From assembly GCA_029961685.1 (NCBI GenBank), contig JARWKL010000006.1, positions 14,948,748 to 15,012,747 on the forward strand: a stretch of 64,000 nt of DNA. Direction: 5' to 3'. The notes under the pieces were generated by a model that had not been told where the DNA came from, did not search any database, and saw nothing but the letters and a program-made list of their open reading frames with translations. Source of the stretch: Aristolochia californica. Taxonomy: Eukaryota; Streptophyta; Magnoliopsida; Piperales; Aristolochiaceae. The position numbers were made by a program, and so were the translations under genes. Below are positions 1-14,651 of the stretch, piece by piece; within the stretch, counting starts at the first letter, position 1, and the number at the start of each line of letters is the position of its first letter.

Positions 1-2008
1 TTAGGGGTTGTACTAGTGGAATTTCCCAAACATGGATAACAAAACTTTGGTGTTCATTTTTAGTGCCTGAAATAATTTTCTTCACTTTAATTATAGTTTT
101 CAAATTTTTTTGCATACATAAACTCTAAAATTGTCATTTTGTTGTGATCTATTTTACCTTATCTTTTTGTTTACGAGAAAAATGGGAGAGTTAAAACTCT
201 AGTTTGAAAAAGAAATTGAACATAAAAAATGAAAATGCAAAAATGCTGAGAGAGATAATTCCAAAAAATATCCTTGAATTTTAAGGAATGTAAAATCTTT
301 TAGTTTTTTATATATTGGGTTTTGCAATCATCGGAAGAGGGGCGGCATTTTGAACTGAGTGTTGACACCCAAAACATAAGTAATTTCTAACAAAAATTAT
401 AGCCGTTACACATTATTAATCGATGAAAATATTTACGATGATCTATAATTGTTTGGCTCTAGTAAATATCCCCACCACACGTTAACTTGATAATTTAATT
501 TTTTCTTCTCCTTGAAATTTTTGGATCTTTATGTCATTTGCATCTTCAACATGTTTCTGCATGCTTGTCCACCACATTTAAAACATGTTAGGATCAATTT
601 GAAATATCTTTCTCATGAAGTTCCACCAAGCTATTAGGGGTTGTACTAGTGAAATTTCCCAAACATGGATAACAAAACTTTGGTGTTCATTTTTAGTACG
701 TGAAATAATTTTATTCACTTACATTTTTTATAGTATTCAATTTTTGCTTACATAAACTCTAAAATTTTCATTTTGTTGTGATCAATTTTGGATAATCTTT
801 TTGTTTTTGAGAAAAAAGGGAGAGTGAAAGCTCAAGTTTTGAAAAAAAAATTGAACATCCAAAATGGAAATGCACAAATGCTCAGAGAGATAATTTAAAA
901 ATGTTTTCGTGATTTTTAAAGATTGTAAACTCTCTTAGTTTTTTATATATTTGGTTTTGCAATCATCGGAAGAGTGGAGGCATTTTGAACTGAGTCTTGA
1001 CTCCCAAACCATAAGTCATTTCTAACAAAAATTATAGCCGTTACGTATCATTAATCGATAGAAACATTTACGATGATCTATGATTGTTATGTCTACTTTT
1101 TTTAAAATAGCCAAAATGTGGGTTGTTTGGCTCTCGTAAATATCCCTTCCGCACGTTGACTTGAGAATTTAATTTTTTCTACTCCTTGATATTTTTGGAT
1201 CATTAGGTCATTTTCATCTTCAACATGTTTCTCGCATGCATATCCACCACAGTTAAAATATTTTAGAATCAATTAGAAATCTCTGTCTTATAAAATTTCA
1301 CCAAGCTATTATGCGTTGTACTAGTGGAATTTCTCAAACGAGGATCACAAAACTTTGGTGCTCATTTTTAGTGCTTGAAATAATTTTCTTCACTCTTATT
1401 TATTATAGTATTCAATTTTTTGTGCATACATAAACTCTAAAATTTTCATCTTGTTGTGACATATTTTGCCTTATTTTTTTTTGTTTATGAGAAAAATGGG
1501 AGAGTGGAAACTCAAGTTTAAAATAAAAATTGAACATCGGAAAATGGCAATGCACAAATGTTGAGAGAGATAATTCCAAAAAGTATCCTTGATTTTTAAG
1601 GATTGTAAACTCTTTTAGTCTTTTATATATTTGGTTTTCATATCATTGGAAGTGGGGAGGCATTTTGAACTAAGTGTTGACTCCCAAACCATAAGTCATT
1701 TCTAACAAAAATTATAGCCGTTACACATCATTAATCGATCAAAACATTTATGATGATTTGATTGTAAAGCCTGCTTTTTGTAAAATAGGCAAAATGTGGG
1801 TTGTTTGGCTCTGGTAAATATCCCCACTAGACGTTGTCTTGAGAATTTAATTTTTTCTACTCCTTGAAATTTTTGGATCATTAGGTCATTTGCATCTTCA
1901 ACATGTTTTTGGCGTGCATATCCACCACAATCAAAACATGTTAGGATCAATTAGAAATCTTTTTGTTATAAAATTCCACCAAGCTATTAGGGGTTGTACT
2001 AGTGGAAT

Positions 2009-2163
2009 TTTTCTGCTTCTTGAAATTTTTGGATCAATAGGTCATTTGCATCTTCAACATATTTCTTGCATGCATATCCACCATATTTAAAACATGTTAG
2101 AATCAATTAGAAATCTCTTTCGTATAATATTCCACCAAGCTATTAGGGGTTGTACTAGTGGAA
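2009..2163 (+). repeat. 155-bp internal duplication in one monomer
   Basis: The interval from the TTTCTACTCC region to GTTGTACTAGTGGAATTT (about 1853-2008) is repeated immediately, with a period of 155-156 bp. GTCATTTGCATCTTCAAC occurs at 1885 and again at 2041. The junction falls in a shared AATTTTT, consistent with slippage or microhomology-mediated template switching. The copies differ at several bases, so the event is not recent. It explains the 832-bp spacing of this monomer. Confidence 0.85.
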
Positions 2164-5100
2164 TTTCCCAAACATGGATAACAAAATTTTGATGTTCATT
2201 TTTAGTGCGTGAAATAATTTTCTTCACTTACATTTATTATAGTTTTCAAAAATTTTTGCATACAAAAACTCTCAAATTTTCAATTTGTTGTGATCTATTT
2301 TGCCTTATCTTTTTGTTTACGAGAAAAATAGGAGAGTAAAAACTCAAGTTTGAAAAAAAAATTGAACATCCAAAAATGGAAATTTACAAGTGTTGAGGGA
2401 GATAATTCCAAAAAGTATCCGTGATTTTTAACATTTGTAAACTCTTTTAGTTTTTTATATATTGGGTTTTACAATCATCGGACGAGGGGAGGCATTTGGA
2501 ACTGAGTGTTAACTCCCAAACCATAAGTCATTTGTTAAAAAAATTATAGCCGTTACACATCAATAATCGATCAAAACATTGACGATGATCTATGATTGTT
2601 AGGTCCGCTTTGTATAAAATAGGTAAAAAGTGGCTTGTTTGGCTCTAGTAAATATCCCCACCGCACATTAACTTTAGAATTTAAGTTTTTCTACTCTTTG
2701 AAATTTTTGGATCATTAGGTCATTTTCATCTTCAACATGTTTCTTCCATGCATATCCACAACATTTAAAACATGTTAGTATCAATTAGAAATCTCTTTGT
2801 AAAAAAATTCCACCAAGCTATTAGGGGTTGTACTAGTGGAATTTCCCAAACATGGATAACAAAACTTTGGTGTTCATTTTTAGTGCGTGAAATAATTTTA
2901 TTCACTTACATTTATTATAGTTTTCAATTTTTTTTTGTATACATAAACTCTAAAATTTTCATTTTGTTGTGACCTATTTTGCTTTATCTTTTTGTTTTCG
3001 AGAAAAATAGGAGAGGGAAAGCACAAGTTTGAAAAAAAAATTGTACATAAAAAATGGAAATGCACAAATGCTGAGAGAGATGATTCTAAAAAGTATCCGT
3101 GATTTTTAAAGATTCTAAACTCTTTTAGTTTTTTATATATAGGGTTTTGCAATCATTGGAAGAGGGGAGGCATTTTGAACTGAGTGTTGACTCCCAAACC
3201 ATAAGTCATTTCTAATAAAAATTATAGCCGTTACACATCATTAATCGATCAAAACATTTACGATTATCTAAGGTTGTTAGGTCCGCTTTTTGTAAAATAG
3301 GGAAAAAGAGGGTTGTTTGGCTCTATAAAATATCCCCATTGCACGTTAACTTGAGAATTTGATTTTTTCTACTGCTTGAAATTTTTGGATCATTAGGTCA
3401 TTTGCATCTTCAACATGTTTTTGGCATGCATGTCCATCATATTTAAAATATATTAGGATCAATTAGAAATCTCTTTCTTATAAAATTCCACCATGCTATT
3501 AGGGGTTGTACTATTGGAATTTCCCAAACATGGATAACAAAATTTTGGTGTTCAGTTTTAGTGCGTGAAATAATTTTCTTCACTTACATTTATTAGATTT
3601 TTCAAATTTTTTTGCATACAAAAAATTTATTATTTTCACTTTGTTGTGATCTATTTTTCCTTATCTTTTTGTTGACGAGAAAAAAAGGAGAGTAATAACT
3701 CAAGTTAGAAAAAAAAATTGAACATCCAAAAATGGAAATGCACAAGTGTTGAGAAAGATAATTCCAAAAAGTATCTGTGATTTTTAAGGATTATAAACAC
3801 TTTTAGTTTGATATAATGGGTTTTGCAATCATCGGAAGAGTGGAGGCATTTTAAACTGATTGTTCACTCCCAAACCATAAGTCATTTCTAAAAAAAACAT
3901 AGCCGTTACACATCATCACTCGATCAAAGCATTTACGATGATCTATGATTATTAGGTCCACTTTTTGTAAAATAGGCAAAAAGTGGGTTGTTTGCAACTG
4001 GTAAATATCCCACCGCACATTAACTTGAAATTTAATTTTTTCTACTCCTTCAAATTTTTGGATCATTAGATCATTTGCATCTTCAACATGTTTCTGGCAT
4101 GCATATCCACCACATTTAAAGCATGTTAGGATTAGTTAGAAGTCACTTTCTTATAAAATTCCCCCAAGCTATTTGGGTTTGTAGTAGAGGAATTTCCCAA
4201 ACATGGATAACAAAACTTTGGAGTTCATTTTTAGTGCGTCAAATAATTTTCTTCACTTGCATTTATTATAGTTTTCAAATATTTTGGCATACATAAACTC
4301 TAAAAGTTTCATTCTGTTGTGATATATCTTTTTGTTTATGAGAAGAATGGGAGAGTGAAAAATCAAGTTTGGGTTTGAAAAAAAATTGAACATCAATAAA
4401 GGAAATACACAAATGCTGAGAGAGATAATTCCAAAAAGTATCCGTGATTTTTATTGATTGTAAACTCTTTTAGTTTTTTATATGTAGGGTTTTGCAATCA
4501 TCGGAAGAGGGGAGGCATTTTGAACTGAGTGTTGACTGCCAAACCAAAAAACATCTCTAAAAAAAATGATAGCCATTACACATCATTAATCAATCAAAAC
4601 ATTTACGATGATCTAAGGTTGTAAGGTCCGCTTTTTGTAAAATAGGCAAAAAGTGGGTTGTTTGGCTCCTGAAAATATCCCCACCGCACGTTAACTTGAG
4701 AATTTAATTTTCTTCTACTCCTTGAAATTTTTCGATCATTAGGTCATTTGCATCTTCAACATGTTTCTGGCATGCATGTCCATCATATTTAAAATATATT
4801 AGGATCAATTAGAAAACTCTTTATTATACAATTCCACCTTGCTATTAGGGGTTGTACTAGTGGAATTTCCCAAACATGTATAACAAAATTTTGGTGTTCA
4901 TTTTTAGTACGTGAAATAATTTTCTTCACTTACGTTTATTATAGTTTTCAATTTTTTTTGCTCACAAAAAATCTTAAATTTTCATTTTGTTGTGATCTAT
5001 TTTGCCTTATCTTTTTGTTCAGGAGAAAAATAGGAGTGGAAATGCTCATGTGATTGAGAGATATAATTCCAAAAAAAGAAAAACAAGTGTTGAGAGATAT

Positions 5101-8100
5101 AATTCCAAAAAGTATCGGTGATTTTTAAGGATTGTAAACACTTTTAATTTTTTATATAATGGGTTTTGCAATCATTGGAAGAGTGGAGGCATTTTGAACT
5201 AAGTGCTGACTCCCAAAACATAAGTCATTTCTAAAAAAAATTATAGCCGTCACACATCATTACTCGATCAAAACATTTAGGCTGATCTATCATTGTTATG
5301 TCTGCTTTTCGAAAACTTGGCAAAAACTGGGTTGTTTGGCTCTGGTAAATATCCCCACCGCACGTTAACTTGAGAATTTAATTTTTTCTACTAGAAATTT
5401 TTGGATCATTAGGTCATTTGCATCTTCAACATGTTTCTGGCATGCATGTCCACCACATTTAAAACATGTTAGGATCATTTAGAAATCTCTTTCTTAAAAT
5501 ATTCCACCTAGGTATTAGGGGTTGTACTAGTGGAATTTCCCAAACAAGGATAACAAAACTTTGGTGTTCATTATTAGTGCATGAAATAATTTTCTTCACT
5601 TACATTTATTATAGTTTTCAAATTTTTTTGCATACATAAACTCTAAAATTTTCATTTTTTTGTGATCTATTTTGCCTTATCTTTATGTTTACGAGAAAAA
5701 TGGGATAGTGAAAACTCAAGTTTGAAAAAAAAAATGAACATCCAAAAAAGGAAATGCACAAGTTCTGAGAGAGATAATTCCAAAAAGCATCCGTTATTTT
5801 TAAGGATTGTGAACTTTTTTAGTTTTTTATATATTGGGTTTTGCAATCAAAGGAAGAGGGGAGGCATTTTGAACTGAGTGTTGACTCCCAAACCATAAGA
5901 CATTTCTTACAAATATTATAGCCGTTACACATCATTAATCAATCAAAACATTTACGATGATCTAAGGTTGTAAGGTCCAGTTTTTGTAAAATAGGCAAAA
6001 AGTTGGTTGTTTGGCGCTGGAAATATCCCCACCGCACGTTAACTTGAGAATTTAATTTTTTCTACTCCTTGACATTTTTGGATCATTCGGTCATGTGCAT
6101 CTTCAACATGTTTCTGGAATGCATATCCACCACATTTAAAAGATGTTAGGATCAATTAGAAATCTCTTTGTTATAAAATTCCACCAAGCTATTAGGGGTT
6201 GTACTAGTGGAATTTCCCAAACTTGGATAACAAAACTTTGGTGTTCATTTTTAGTGCGTGAAATAATTTTTTTCACTTATATTTATTATAGTATTCAAAT
6301 TTTTTGTATACATAAACTCTAAAATTATCATTTTTTGTGATCTATTTTGCCTTATCTTATTGTTTACGTGAAAAATGGGAGAGGAAATACTCAAGTTTAA
6401 AAAAAAATTGAACATCGGAAAAAGGAAATGCACAAATGCTGAGAGAGATAATTCGAAAAAGTATCTGTGATTTTCAAGGATTGTAAAATCTTTTAGTTTT
6501 TTATATATTGGCTTTTGCAATCATCAGAAGAGTGGAGGCGTTTTGAATTGAGTGTTGACTCCCAAACCATAAGTCATTTCTAAAAAAAATTATAGCCATT
6601 ACACATCATTAATCAATTAAAACATTTACAATGATCTATGATTGATAGGTCTGCTTTTTGTAAAATAGACAAAAAGTGGGTTGTTTGGGTTTGGTAAATA
6701 TCCCGACCGCACGTAAACTTCTGAATTTAATATTTTCTACACGTTGAAATTTTTGGATCATTAGGTCATTTTCTTCTTCAACATGTTTCTCGCTTGCATG
6801 TCCACCACATTTAAAACATGTTAGGATCAATTAGAAATCTCTTTCTAATAAAATTCCACCAAGCTATTAGGTGTTGTACTAGTGGAATTTCCCAAACATG
6901 GATAACAAAACTTTGGTGTTCATTTTTAGTGCATGAAATAATTTTCTTCACTTACATTTATTATAGTTTTCAATTTTATTTGCAAACAGTAACTCTAAAA
7001 TTTTCTTTTTGTTGTGATCTATTTTGCCTTATCTTTTTGTTTACGAGAAAAATGGGAGAGAGAAACCTCAAGTTTGAACAAAAAATTGAGCATAAAAAAA
7101 TGGAAATGTACCAATGTTGAGAGAGATAATTCAGAAAAGTATCCATGATTTTTAGGGATTGTAAACTCTTTTAGTTTTTTATATATTGGGTTTTGTAATC
7201 ATCGGAAGAGGGGAGGCATTTTGAACTGAGTGTTGACTCCCAAACTATAAGTCATTTCTAACAAAAATTATAGCCGTTACACATCATTAATCGATCAAAA
7301 CATTTAGGCTGATCAATGATTGTTAGGTTCCGCTTTTTGAAAAATAGGCAAAAACAGGGTTGTTTAGCTCTGGTAAATATCCCCACCGCACGTTAACTTC
7401 TGAATTTAATGTTTTCTACTCGTTGAAATTTTTCGATCATTAGTTTATTTGCATCTTCAACATGTTTCTCGCATGCATGTCCACCACATCTAAAACATGA
7501 TAGGATCAATTACAAATCACTTTCTTAAAAAATTTCACCAAGGTATTAGGGGTTGTACTAGTGGAATTTCCCAAACATGGATAACAAAACTTTGGTGTTC
7601 ATTATTAGCATGAAATAATTTTCTTCACTTACATTTATTATAGTTTTCAATTTTTTTTGCATACATAAACTCTAAAATTTTCATTTTATTGTGATCTATT
7701 TTGCCTTATCTTTTTGTTTACGAGAAAAGTGGGATAGTGAAAACTCAAGTTTGAAAAAAAATTGAACATCCAAAAATGGAAATGCACAAGTTCTGAGAGA
7801 GATAATTCCAAAAGCATCCGTGATTTTTAAGGATTGTGAACTCTTTTAGTTTTTTATATATTGGGTTTTGCAATCATCGGAAGAGGGGAGGCATTTTGAA
7901 TAGAGTGTTGACTCCCAAACCATAAGTCATTTCTAATAAAAATTATAGCCGTTACACATCATTAATCGATAAAAACATTTACGATGATCAATGATTGTTA
8001 GGTCCACTTTTTGTAAAATAGGCAAAAAGTGGGTTGTTTGGCATTGGTAAATATCCCCACCGCACGTTAATTTGAGAATTTCATTTATTCTACTTCTTGA

Positions 8101-8199
8101 AATTTTTGGATCATTAGGTCATTTGCACCTTCAACATGTTTCTAGCTTGCTTGTCCACCACATTTAAAACATGTTAGGATCAATTATAAATCTCTTTCT

Positions 8200-9240
8200 T
8201 ATTAATTCCACCAAACTATTAGTGGTTGTACTAGTGGAATTTCCCAAACATGCATAACAAAACTTTGGTGTTCATATTTAGTGAGGGAAATAATTTTCTT
8301 CCCTAACATTTATTATAGTTTTCAAATTTTTTTGCATACACAAACTCTAAAATTTTCATTTTGTTGTGGTCTGTTTATCTTTATCATTTTGTTTATGAGA
8401 AAAATGAGAGAGTGAAAACTCAAGTTTGAAAAAAAAATTGAACATCCAAAAATGGAAATGCACAAATGCTGAGAGAGATAATTCCAAAAAGTGTCCGTGA
8501 TTTTTAAGGATTGTAAACTCTTTTGGTTTTTTATATATTAGGTTTTGCAATCATTGGAAGAGGGGAGGAATTTTGAACTGAGTGTTGACTCCCAAACCAT
8601 AAGTCATTTCTAACAAAAATTATAGCCGTTACACATCTTTAATCGATCAAAACATTTACGATGATCTATGATTGTTATGTCCGGTTTGTGTAAACTAGGC
8701 AAAAAGTGGGTTGTTTGGCTCTGGTAAATAATCCCCACCGCACATTAACTTTAGAATTTAATTTATTCTACTCCTTGAAATTTTTGGATCATTAGGTCAT
8801 TTGCATCTGCAACATGTTTCTGGCATGTATATCCACCACATTTAAAACATGTTAGGATCAATTAGAATTCTCTTTCTTATAAAATTCCACCAAGCTATTA
8901 GGGGTTGTACTAGTGGAATTTCCCAATCATGGATAACAAAGCTTTGGTGTTATTTTTTAGTGCACGAAATAATTTTATTCACTTACATTTATTATAGTTT
9001 TCAAATTGTTTTTCATAAATAAAATCTAAAATTTTCATTTTGTTGTGATCTATTTTGCCCTATCTTTTTGTTTACGAGAAAAATGGGAGAGTGAAAACTC
9101 AAGTTTGAAAAAAAAAAATTGAACATCCAAAAATGGAAATGCACAAATGCTGAGAGAGATAATTCCAAAAAGTATCTATGATTTTTAAGGATTGTAAACT
9201 CTTTTAGTTTTTTATATATTTAGTTTTGCAATCATCGGAA
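8200..9240 (+). repeat. Higher-order duplicated segment, copy 1
   Basis: This stretch shares rare variants with 12,940-13,985. Examples are AAAAAGTGTCCGTGATTTTT, TTTTGGTTTTTTATATATTAGG, ACACATCTTTAATCGATC, GTCCGGTTT, and CCCAATCATGGATAACAAAGC followed by GGTGTTATTTTTTAGTG. The anchors are 4,745 bp apart (8547 to 13292) and 4,742 bp apart (9228 to 13970), which is seven monomers. Part of the same variant also appears at 9.84-9.95 kb. Confidence 0.8.
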
Positions 9241-12200
9241 GAGGGGAGGCATTTGGAACTGAGTGTTGACTCCCAAACCATAAGTCATTTCTAACAAAAA
9301 TTATAGCCGTTACACATCATTAATCGATCAAAAAATTTACGATGATCTATGATTGTTAGGTCTTCTTTTTGTAAAATAGGCAAATGTGGGTTGTTTGGCT
9401 CTGGTAAATTATCCCCACCGCATGTTAACTAGAGAATTTAATTCTTTCTACGTCTTGAAATTTTTGGAGCATTATGTCATTTGCATCTTCAACATGTTTC
9501 TGGCATGCATATCCACTACATTTAAAACATGTTAGGATCAGTTAGAAATCTGTTTCTTATAAAATTCCACCAAGCTATTAGGGATTGTACTAGTGGAATT
9601 TCTCAAACATGGATAACAAAGCTTTAGTGTTCATTTTTAGTACGTGAAATTATTTTTTTCACTTATGTTTATTATAGTTTTCAAATTTTTTTGCATAGAT
9701 AAACTCTAAAATTTTCAATTTGTTGTGATCTATTTTGCCCTATCTTTTTGTTTACGAGAAAAATGGGAGAGCGAAAACTCAAGTTTGAAAAAAAAAATGA
9801 ACATCCAAAAATGGAAATGCACAAATGTTGAGAGAGATAATTCCAAAAAGTGTCCGTGATTTTTAAGGATTGTAAACTCTTTTGGGTTTTTATATATAAG
9901 GTTTTACAATCATCGGAAGAGGGGAGGAATTTTGAACTGAGTGTTGACTCCCAGACCATAAGTCATTTCTAAAAAAAATTATAGCTGTTACACATCATTA
10001 ATCGATCAAAACATTTACGATGATCTATGATTATTAGGTCTTCTTTTTGTAAAATAGGCAAAAAGTGGGTTGTATGGCTCTTGTAGGTATCCAACAACTT
10101 GAGAATTTGATTTCTTCTGCTCCTTGCAATTTTTGGCATCATTAGGTCGCTTGCATCCTCAAAGTGTTTCTGGCATACATATCCACCACATTTAAATCAT
10201 GTTAGGATCAGTTAGAAGTCCCTTTTCTATAAAATTCCACCAAGTTAATTATTAGTGGTTGTACTAGTGGAACTTCCCAAACATGGATAACAAAACTTTG
10301 GTGTTCATATTTAGTGCGAGAAATAATTTTCTTCCCTTACATTTATTATAGTTTTCAAATTTTTTTGCATACCCAAACTCTAAAATTTTCATTTTGTTGT
10401 GATATGTTTAACCTTATCATTTTTTTTACGAGAAAAATGGGAGAGTGAAAACTCAAGTTTGAAAAAAAAATTGAACATCCAAAATCCGAAATGCAGAAGT
10501 GCTGAGAGAGATAATTAAAAAAAGTAACCGTGATTTATAAGGACTGTAAACTCTTTTAGTTTTTTATATATTGGGTTTCGCAATCATCGGAAGAGAGGAG
10601 GCATTTTGAACGGAGTGTTGACTCCCAAACCATAAGTCATTTCTAAAAACAATAACAGCCGTTACACATCATTAATCGAACAAAATATTTACAATGATCT
10701 ATGATTGTTAGGTCCCTTTTTTGTAAAATAGGTAAAAAGTGGGTTGTTTGGCTCTGGTAAATATCCCCACCGCACGTTAAATTGAGAATTTAATTTTTTC
10801 TACTCGAAATTTTTGGATCATTAGGTCATTTGCATCTTCAACATGATTCTGGCATGCATGTGCACCACATTTAAAACATGTTAGAATCAATTAGAAATCT
10901 CATTCTTATAAAATTCCACCTACATATTTGGGGTTGTACTAGTGGAATTTCCCAAACCTGGATAACAAAACTTTGGTGTTCATTTTTTGTGCGAGAAATA
11001 ATTTTCTTCACGAACATTTATTATAGTTTTCAAATTTTTTTGCATACATAAACTCTAAAATTTTCATTTTGTTGTTATCTATTTTGCCTTATCTTTTTGT
11101 TTACAAGAAAAAGGGAGAGTGAAAAATCAAGTTTGAAAAAAAAATGAACATCCAAAAATGGAAATGCACAAATGGAGAGAGAGATATTTTCAAAAAGTAT
11201 CCGTGATTTTTGAGGATTGTAAACTCTTTTAGTTTTTTATATATTGGGTTTTGCAATCATCGGAAGAGGGGAGGCATTTTGCAATGAGTGTTGACCCCCA
11301 AACCATAAGTCATTTCTAAAAAAAATTAAAGCCATTACACATCATTACTCAAAAAAAAAATTTACGATTATCTTTGATTGTTTGGTCTGCTTTTTGTAAA
11401 ATTGGAAAAAAGTGGGTTGTTTGGCTCTGGTAAATTATCCCCACCGTACGTTAACTTGAGAATTTAATTTTTTCTACTTCTTGAAATTTTTGAATCATTA
11501 GGTCATTTGCACCTTCAGCATATTTTTGACTTGCATATCCACCACATTTAAAACATGTTAGGATCAATTAGAAATCTCATTCTCATAAAATTCCACCAAT
11601 CTATTAGAGGTTGTACTAGTGGAATTTCCCAAACGAGGCTAACGAAGCTTTGGTGTTCATTTTTAGTGCGTGAAATAATTTTCTTCTTTTACATTTATTA
11701 TAGTTTTCAAAATTTTTTTGCATACCTAACTCTAAAATTTTAACTTTATTGTGATCTATTTTTCCTTATCTTTTTGTTTAAGAGAAAATGCGAGAGAGAA
11801 AACTCAAGTTTGAAAAAAACAAATTGAACATCCAAAAATGGAAATTCACAAATGCTGAGAGAGAGAATTCCAAAATGTGTCTGTGATTTTTAAGGATTGT
11901 AAACTCTCTTGGTTTTTTATATATTGGGTTGTGCAATCAACAGAAGAGGGGAGGCACTTTGAACTGAGTGTTGACTCCCAAACCATAAGTCATTTCTAAC
12001 AAAAATTATAGCCGTTACACATCATTAATCGATCAAAACATTTATGATGATCTATGATTGTTAGGTCCGCTTTTTGTAAAATTGGAAAAAAGTTGATTGT
12101 TTGAAACTGGTAAGTAATCCCCACTGCACGTTAACTTGAGAATTTAATTTTTTTGACTCCTTGAATTTTTTGGATCATTAGGTCATTTGCATCTTTAACA

Positions 12201-12939
12201 TATTCTGGCATGCATATCCACCACATTTAAAACATGTTAGGATTAATTACAAATCTCTTTCTTATAAAATTCCCCCAAGCTATTAGGGTTGTACTAGTGG
12301 AATTTCCCAAACATGGATAACAAAGCTTCGGTGTTCATTTGTAGGGCGTGAAATAATTTTCTTCACTTACATTTATTATAGTTTTCAATTTTTTTTGCAT
12401 ACATAAACACTAAAATTTTCATTTTGTTGTAATTTATTTTTCCCTATCTTTTTGTTTACGAGAAAAACGGGAAAGTTCAAACTCAAGGTTGGATTTGAAA
12501 AATAATTGAACATCCAAAAATAGAAATGCACAAATGCTGAGAGAGATAATTCCAAAAAAGTATCTTTGATTTTTAAGGATAGTAAACTTTTTTAGTTTTT
12601 TATATATTGGGTTTTGCAATCATCAGAAGAGGGGAGGCACTTTGAACTGAGTGTTGACTCCCAAATCATAAGTCATTTCTAACAAAAATTATTGCCATTA
12701 CACATCACTAATCGATCAAAAAATTTACGATGATCTGTGATTGTTAGGTCTTCTTTTTGTAAAATAGGCAAAAAGAGGGTTGTTTGGCTTTGGTAAATTG
12801 TCCCCACCGCATGTTAACTAGACAATTTAATTTTTTCTACTCCTTGAAATTTTTGGATCATTAGGTCATTTGCATCTTTAACATGTTTCTGGCATGCATA
12901 TCCACCACAATTAAAACATGTTAGGATCAATTAGAAATC

Positions 12940-13985
12940 TCTTTCTTATAAAATTCCAGCAAGTTATTAGGGGTACTAGTGGAATTTCCCAAACATGGAT
13001 AACAAAGCTTTGGTGTTCATTTTTAGTGCGTGAAATAATTTTCTTCACTTATATTTATTAAAGTTTTCAAATTGTTTTGCACAAATAAACTCTAAAATTT
13101 TCATTTAGTTGTGATCTATTTTGCCCTATCTTTTTGTTTACGAGAAAAATGGGAGAGAGAAAACTCAAGTTTGAAAAAAAAATTGAACATCCAAAAATGG
13201 AAATGCACAAATGCTAAGAGATATAATTCCAAAAAGTGTCCGTGATTTTTAAGGATTGTAAACTCTTTTGGTTTTTTATATATTAGGTTTTGCAATCATC
13301 GGAAGAGGAGTGAAATTTTGAACTGAGTGTTGACTCCCAAACCATAAGTCATTTCTAACAAAAATTATAGCCGTTACACATCTTTAATCGATCAAAACAT
13401 TTATGATGATCTATGATTGTTACGTCCGGTTTTTGTAAAATAGGCAAAAAGTGGGTTGTTTGGCTCTGGTAAATAATCACCACCGCACGTTAACTTTAGA
13501 ATTTAATTTTTTCTACTCCTTGAAATTTTTGGATCATTAGGTCATTTGCATCTTCAACATGTTTCTAGCATGCATATCCACCACATTTAAAACATGTTAG
13601 GATCAATTAGAATTCGCTTTCATATAAAATTCCACCAAGCTATTAGGGGTTGTACTAGTGGAATTTCCCAATCATGGATAACAAAGCTTTGGTGTTATTT
13701 TTTAGTGCGTGAAATAATTATATTCACTTAAATTTATTAAAGTTTTCAAATTGTTTTTCACAAATAAACTCTAAAATTTTCATTTTGTTGTGATCTATTT
13801 TGCCCTATCTTTTTGTTTACGAGAAAAATGGGAGAGTGAAAACTCAAGTTTGATAAAAAATTGAACATCCAAAAATGGAAATGCACAAATGCTGAGAGAG
13901 ATGATTCCAAAAATTATCTGTGATTTTTAAGTATTGTAAACTCTTTTAGTTTTTTTTATATTGGGTTTTGCAATCATCGGAAGAG
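12940..13985 (+). repeat. Higher-order duplicated segment, copy 2
   Basis: This is the partner of 8,200-9,240, sharing the same diagnostic variants. It has since gained private changes, for example GAGGAGTGAAATTTTGAAC where the first copy has GAGGGGAGGAATTTTGAAC, and CGTGAAATAATTATATTC. Confidence 0.8.
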
Positions 13986-14104
13986 GGGAGGCATTTTGAA
14001 CTGAGTGTTGACTCCCAAACCATAAGTCATTTCTAACAAAAATTATAGCTGTTACACATCATTAATCGATCAAAACATTTAAGATGATCTATGATTGGTA
14101 GGTC

Positions 14105-14349
14105 TGCTTTTGTAAAATAGGCAAAAAGTGGGTTGTTTGGCTCTGGTAAATGTCCCCACCACACATTAACTTGAGAATTTAATTTTTTCTACTCCTTGAC
14201 ATTTTTGGATCATTCGGTCAATTGCATCTTCAACATGTTTCATGAATGCATATCGACCACATTTAAAACTTCTTAGGATCAATTAGAAATCTCTTTCTAA
14301 TAAAATTCCACCAAGCTATTAGGGGTTTTACTAGTGGAATTTCCCAAAC
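14105..14349 (+). repeat. Long-range identical patch, copy 1
   Basis: From the TGTAAAATAGG motif at 14,111 to the CCCAAAC ending at 14,349, I find no difference from 25,910-26,148, an offset of 11,799 bp. Shared rarities include AAATGTCCCCACCACACATT, GATCATTCGGTCAATTGC, TTTCATGAATGCATATCG, AAAACTTCTTAGG and GGGGTTTTACTAGTGG. The next base differs (G here, A there), a further 20 bases or so still match, and then the copies diverge. Confidence 0.88.
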
Positions 14350-14651
14350 GTGGATAACAAAACTTTGGTGGAGATTTTTAGTGCGTGAAATAATTTTCTT
14401 CGCTTACATTTATTTTAGTTTTCAATTTTTTTTGCATACATAAAATGTAAAGTTTTCATTTTTTTGTGATCTATTTGCCGTATCTTTTTTTTTTTACGAG
14501 AAGAATGGGAGAATGAAAACTCAAGTTTGGATTTGAAAAAAAATTGAAAATCCAAAATGGAAATGCACAAATGGTGAGAGAGATAATTCGATAAAGTATC
14601 TGAGATTTTAAAGGATTTTATACTCTTTTAATTTTTTATATATTGGGTTTT

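Larger units (their letters stand above)
1..14500 (+). repeat. 677-bp satellite array, block A (forward)
   Basis: This is a head-to-tail tandem array of an AT-rich monomer. The anchor GCAATCATCGG, or a close variant, starts at about 324, 959, 1639, 2471, 3149, 3825, 4494, 5168, 5843, 6517, 7195, 7870, 8547, 9228, 9906, 10580, 11253, 11933, 12616, 13292 and 13970. Most steps are 669-683 bp; the 832-bp step at 1639-2471 holds a local duplication. Block A reads ATATCCCCACCGCAC with four C, usually joins CAAGTTTG directly to an A-run, and has GAGGGGAGGCATTTTGAAC at the G-tract site, with no long homopolymer. Monomers differ from each other by substitutions and small indels at a level I judge as roughly 10-20 percent. 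No reading frame survives from monomer to monomer. This is a satellite by structure; I recognise no named family. Confidence 0.96.

Noticed and set aside
6818..7120. Recurring ORF beginning MLGSIRNLFLIKFHQAIRGC, seen in many monomers on either strand
   Set aside because: It is one frame of the conserved TTAGGATCAATTAGAAATCTC region. Start and stop positions vary, most copies are broken, and no domain or codon bias is seen. It follows the satellite, not a gene.
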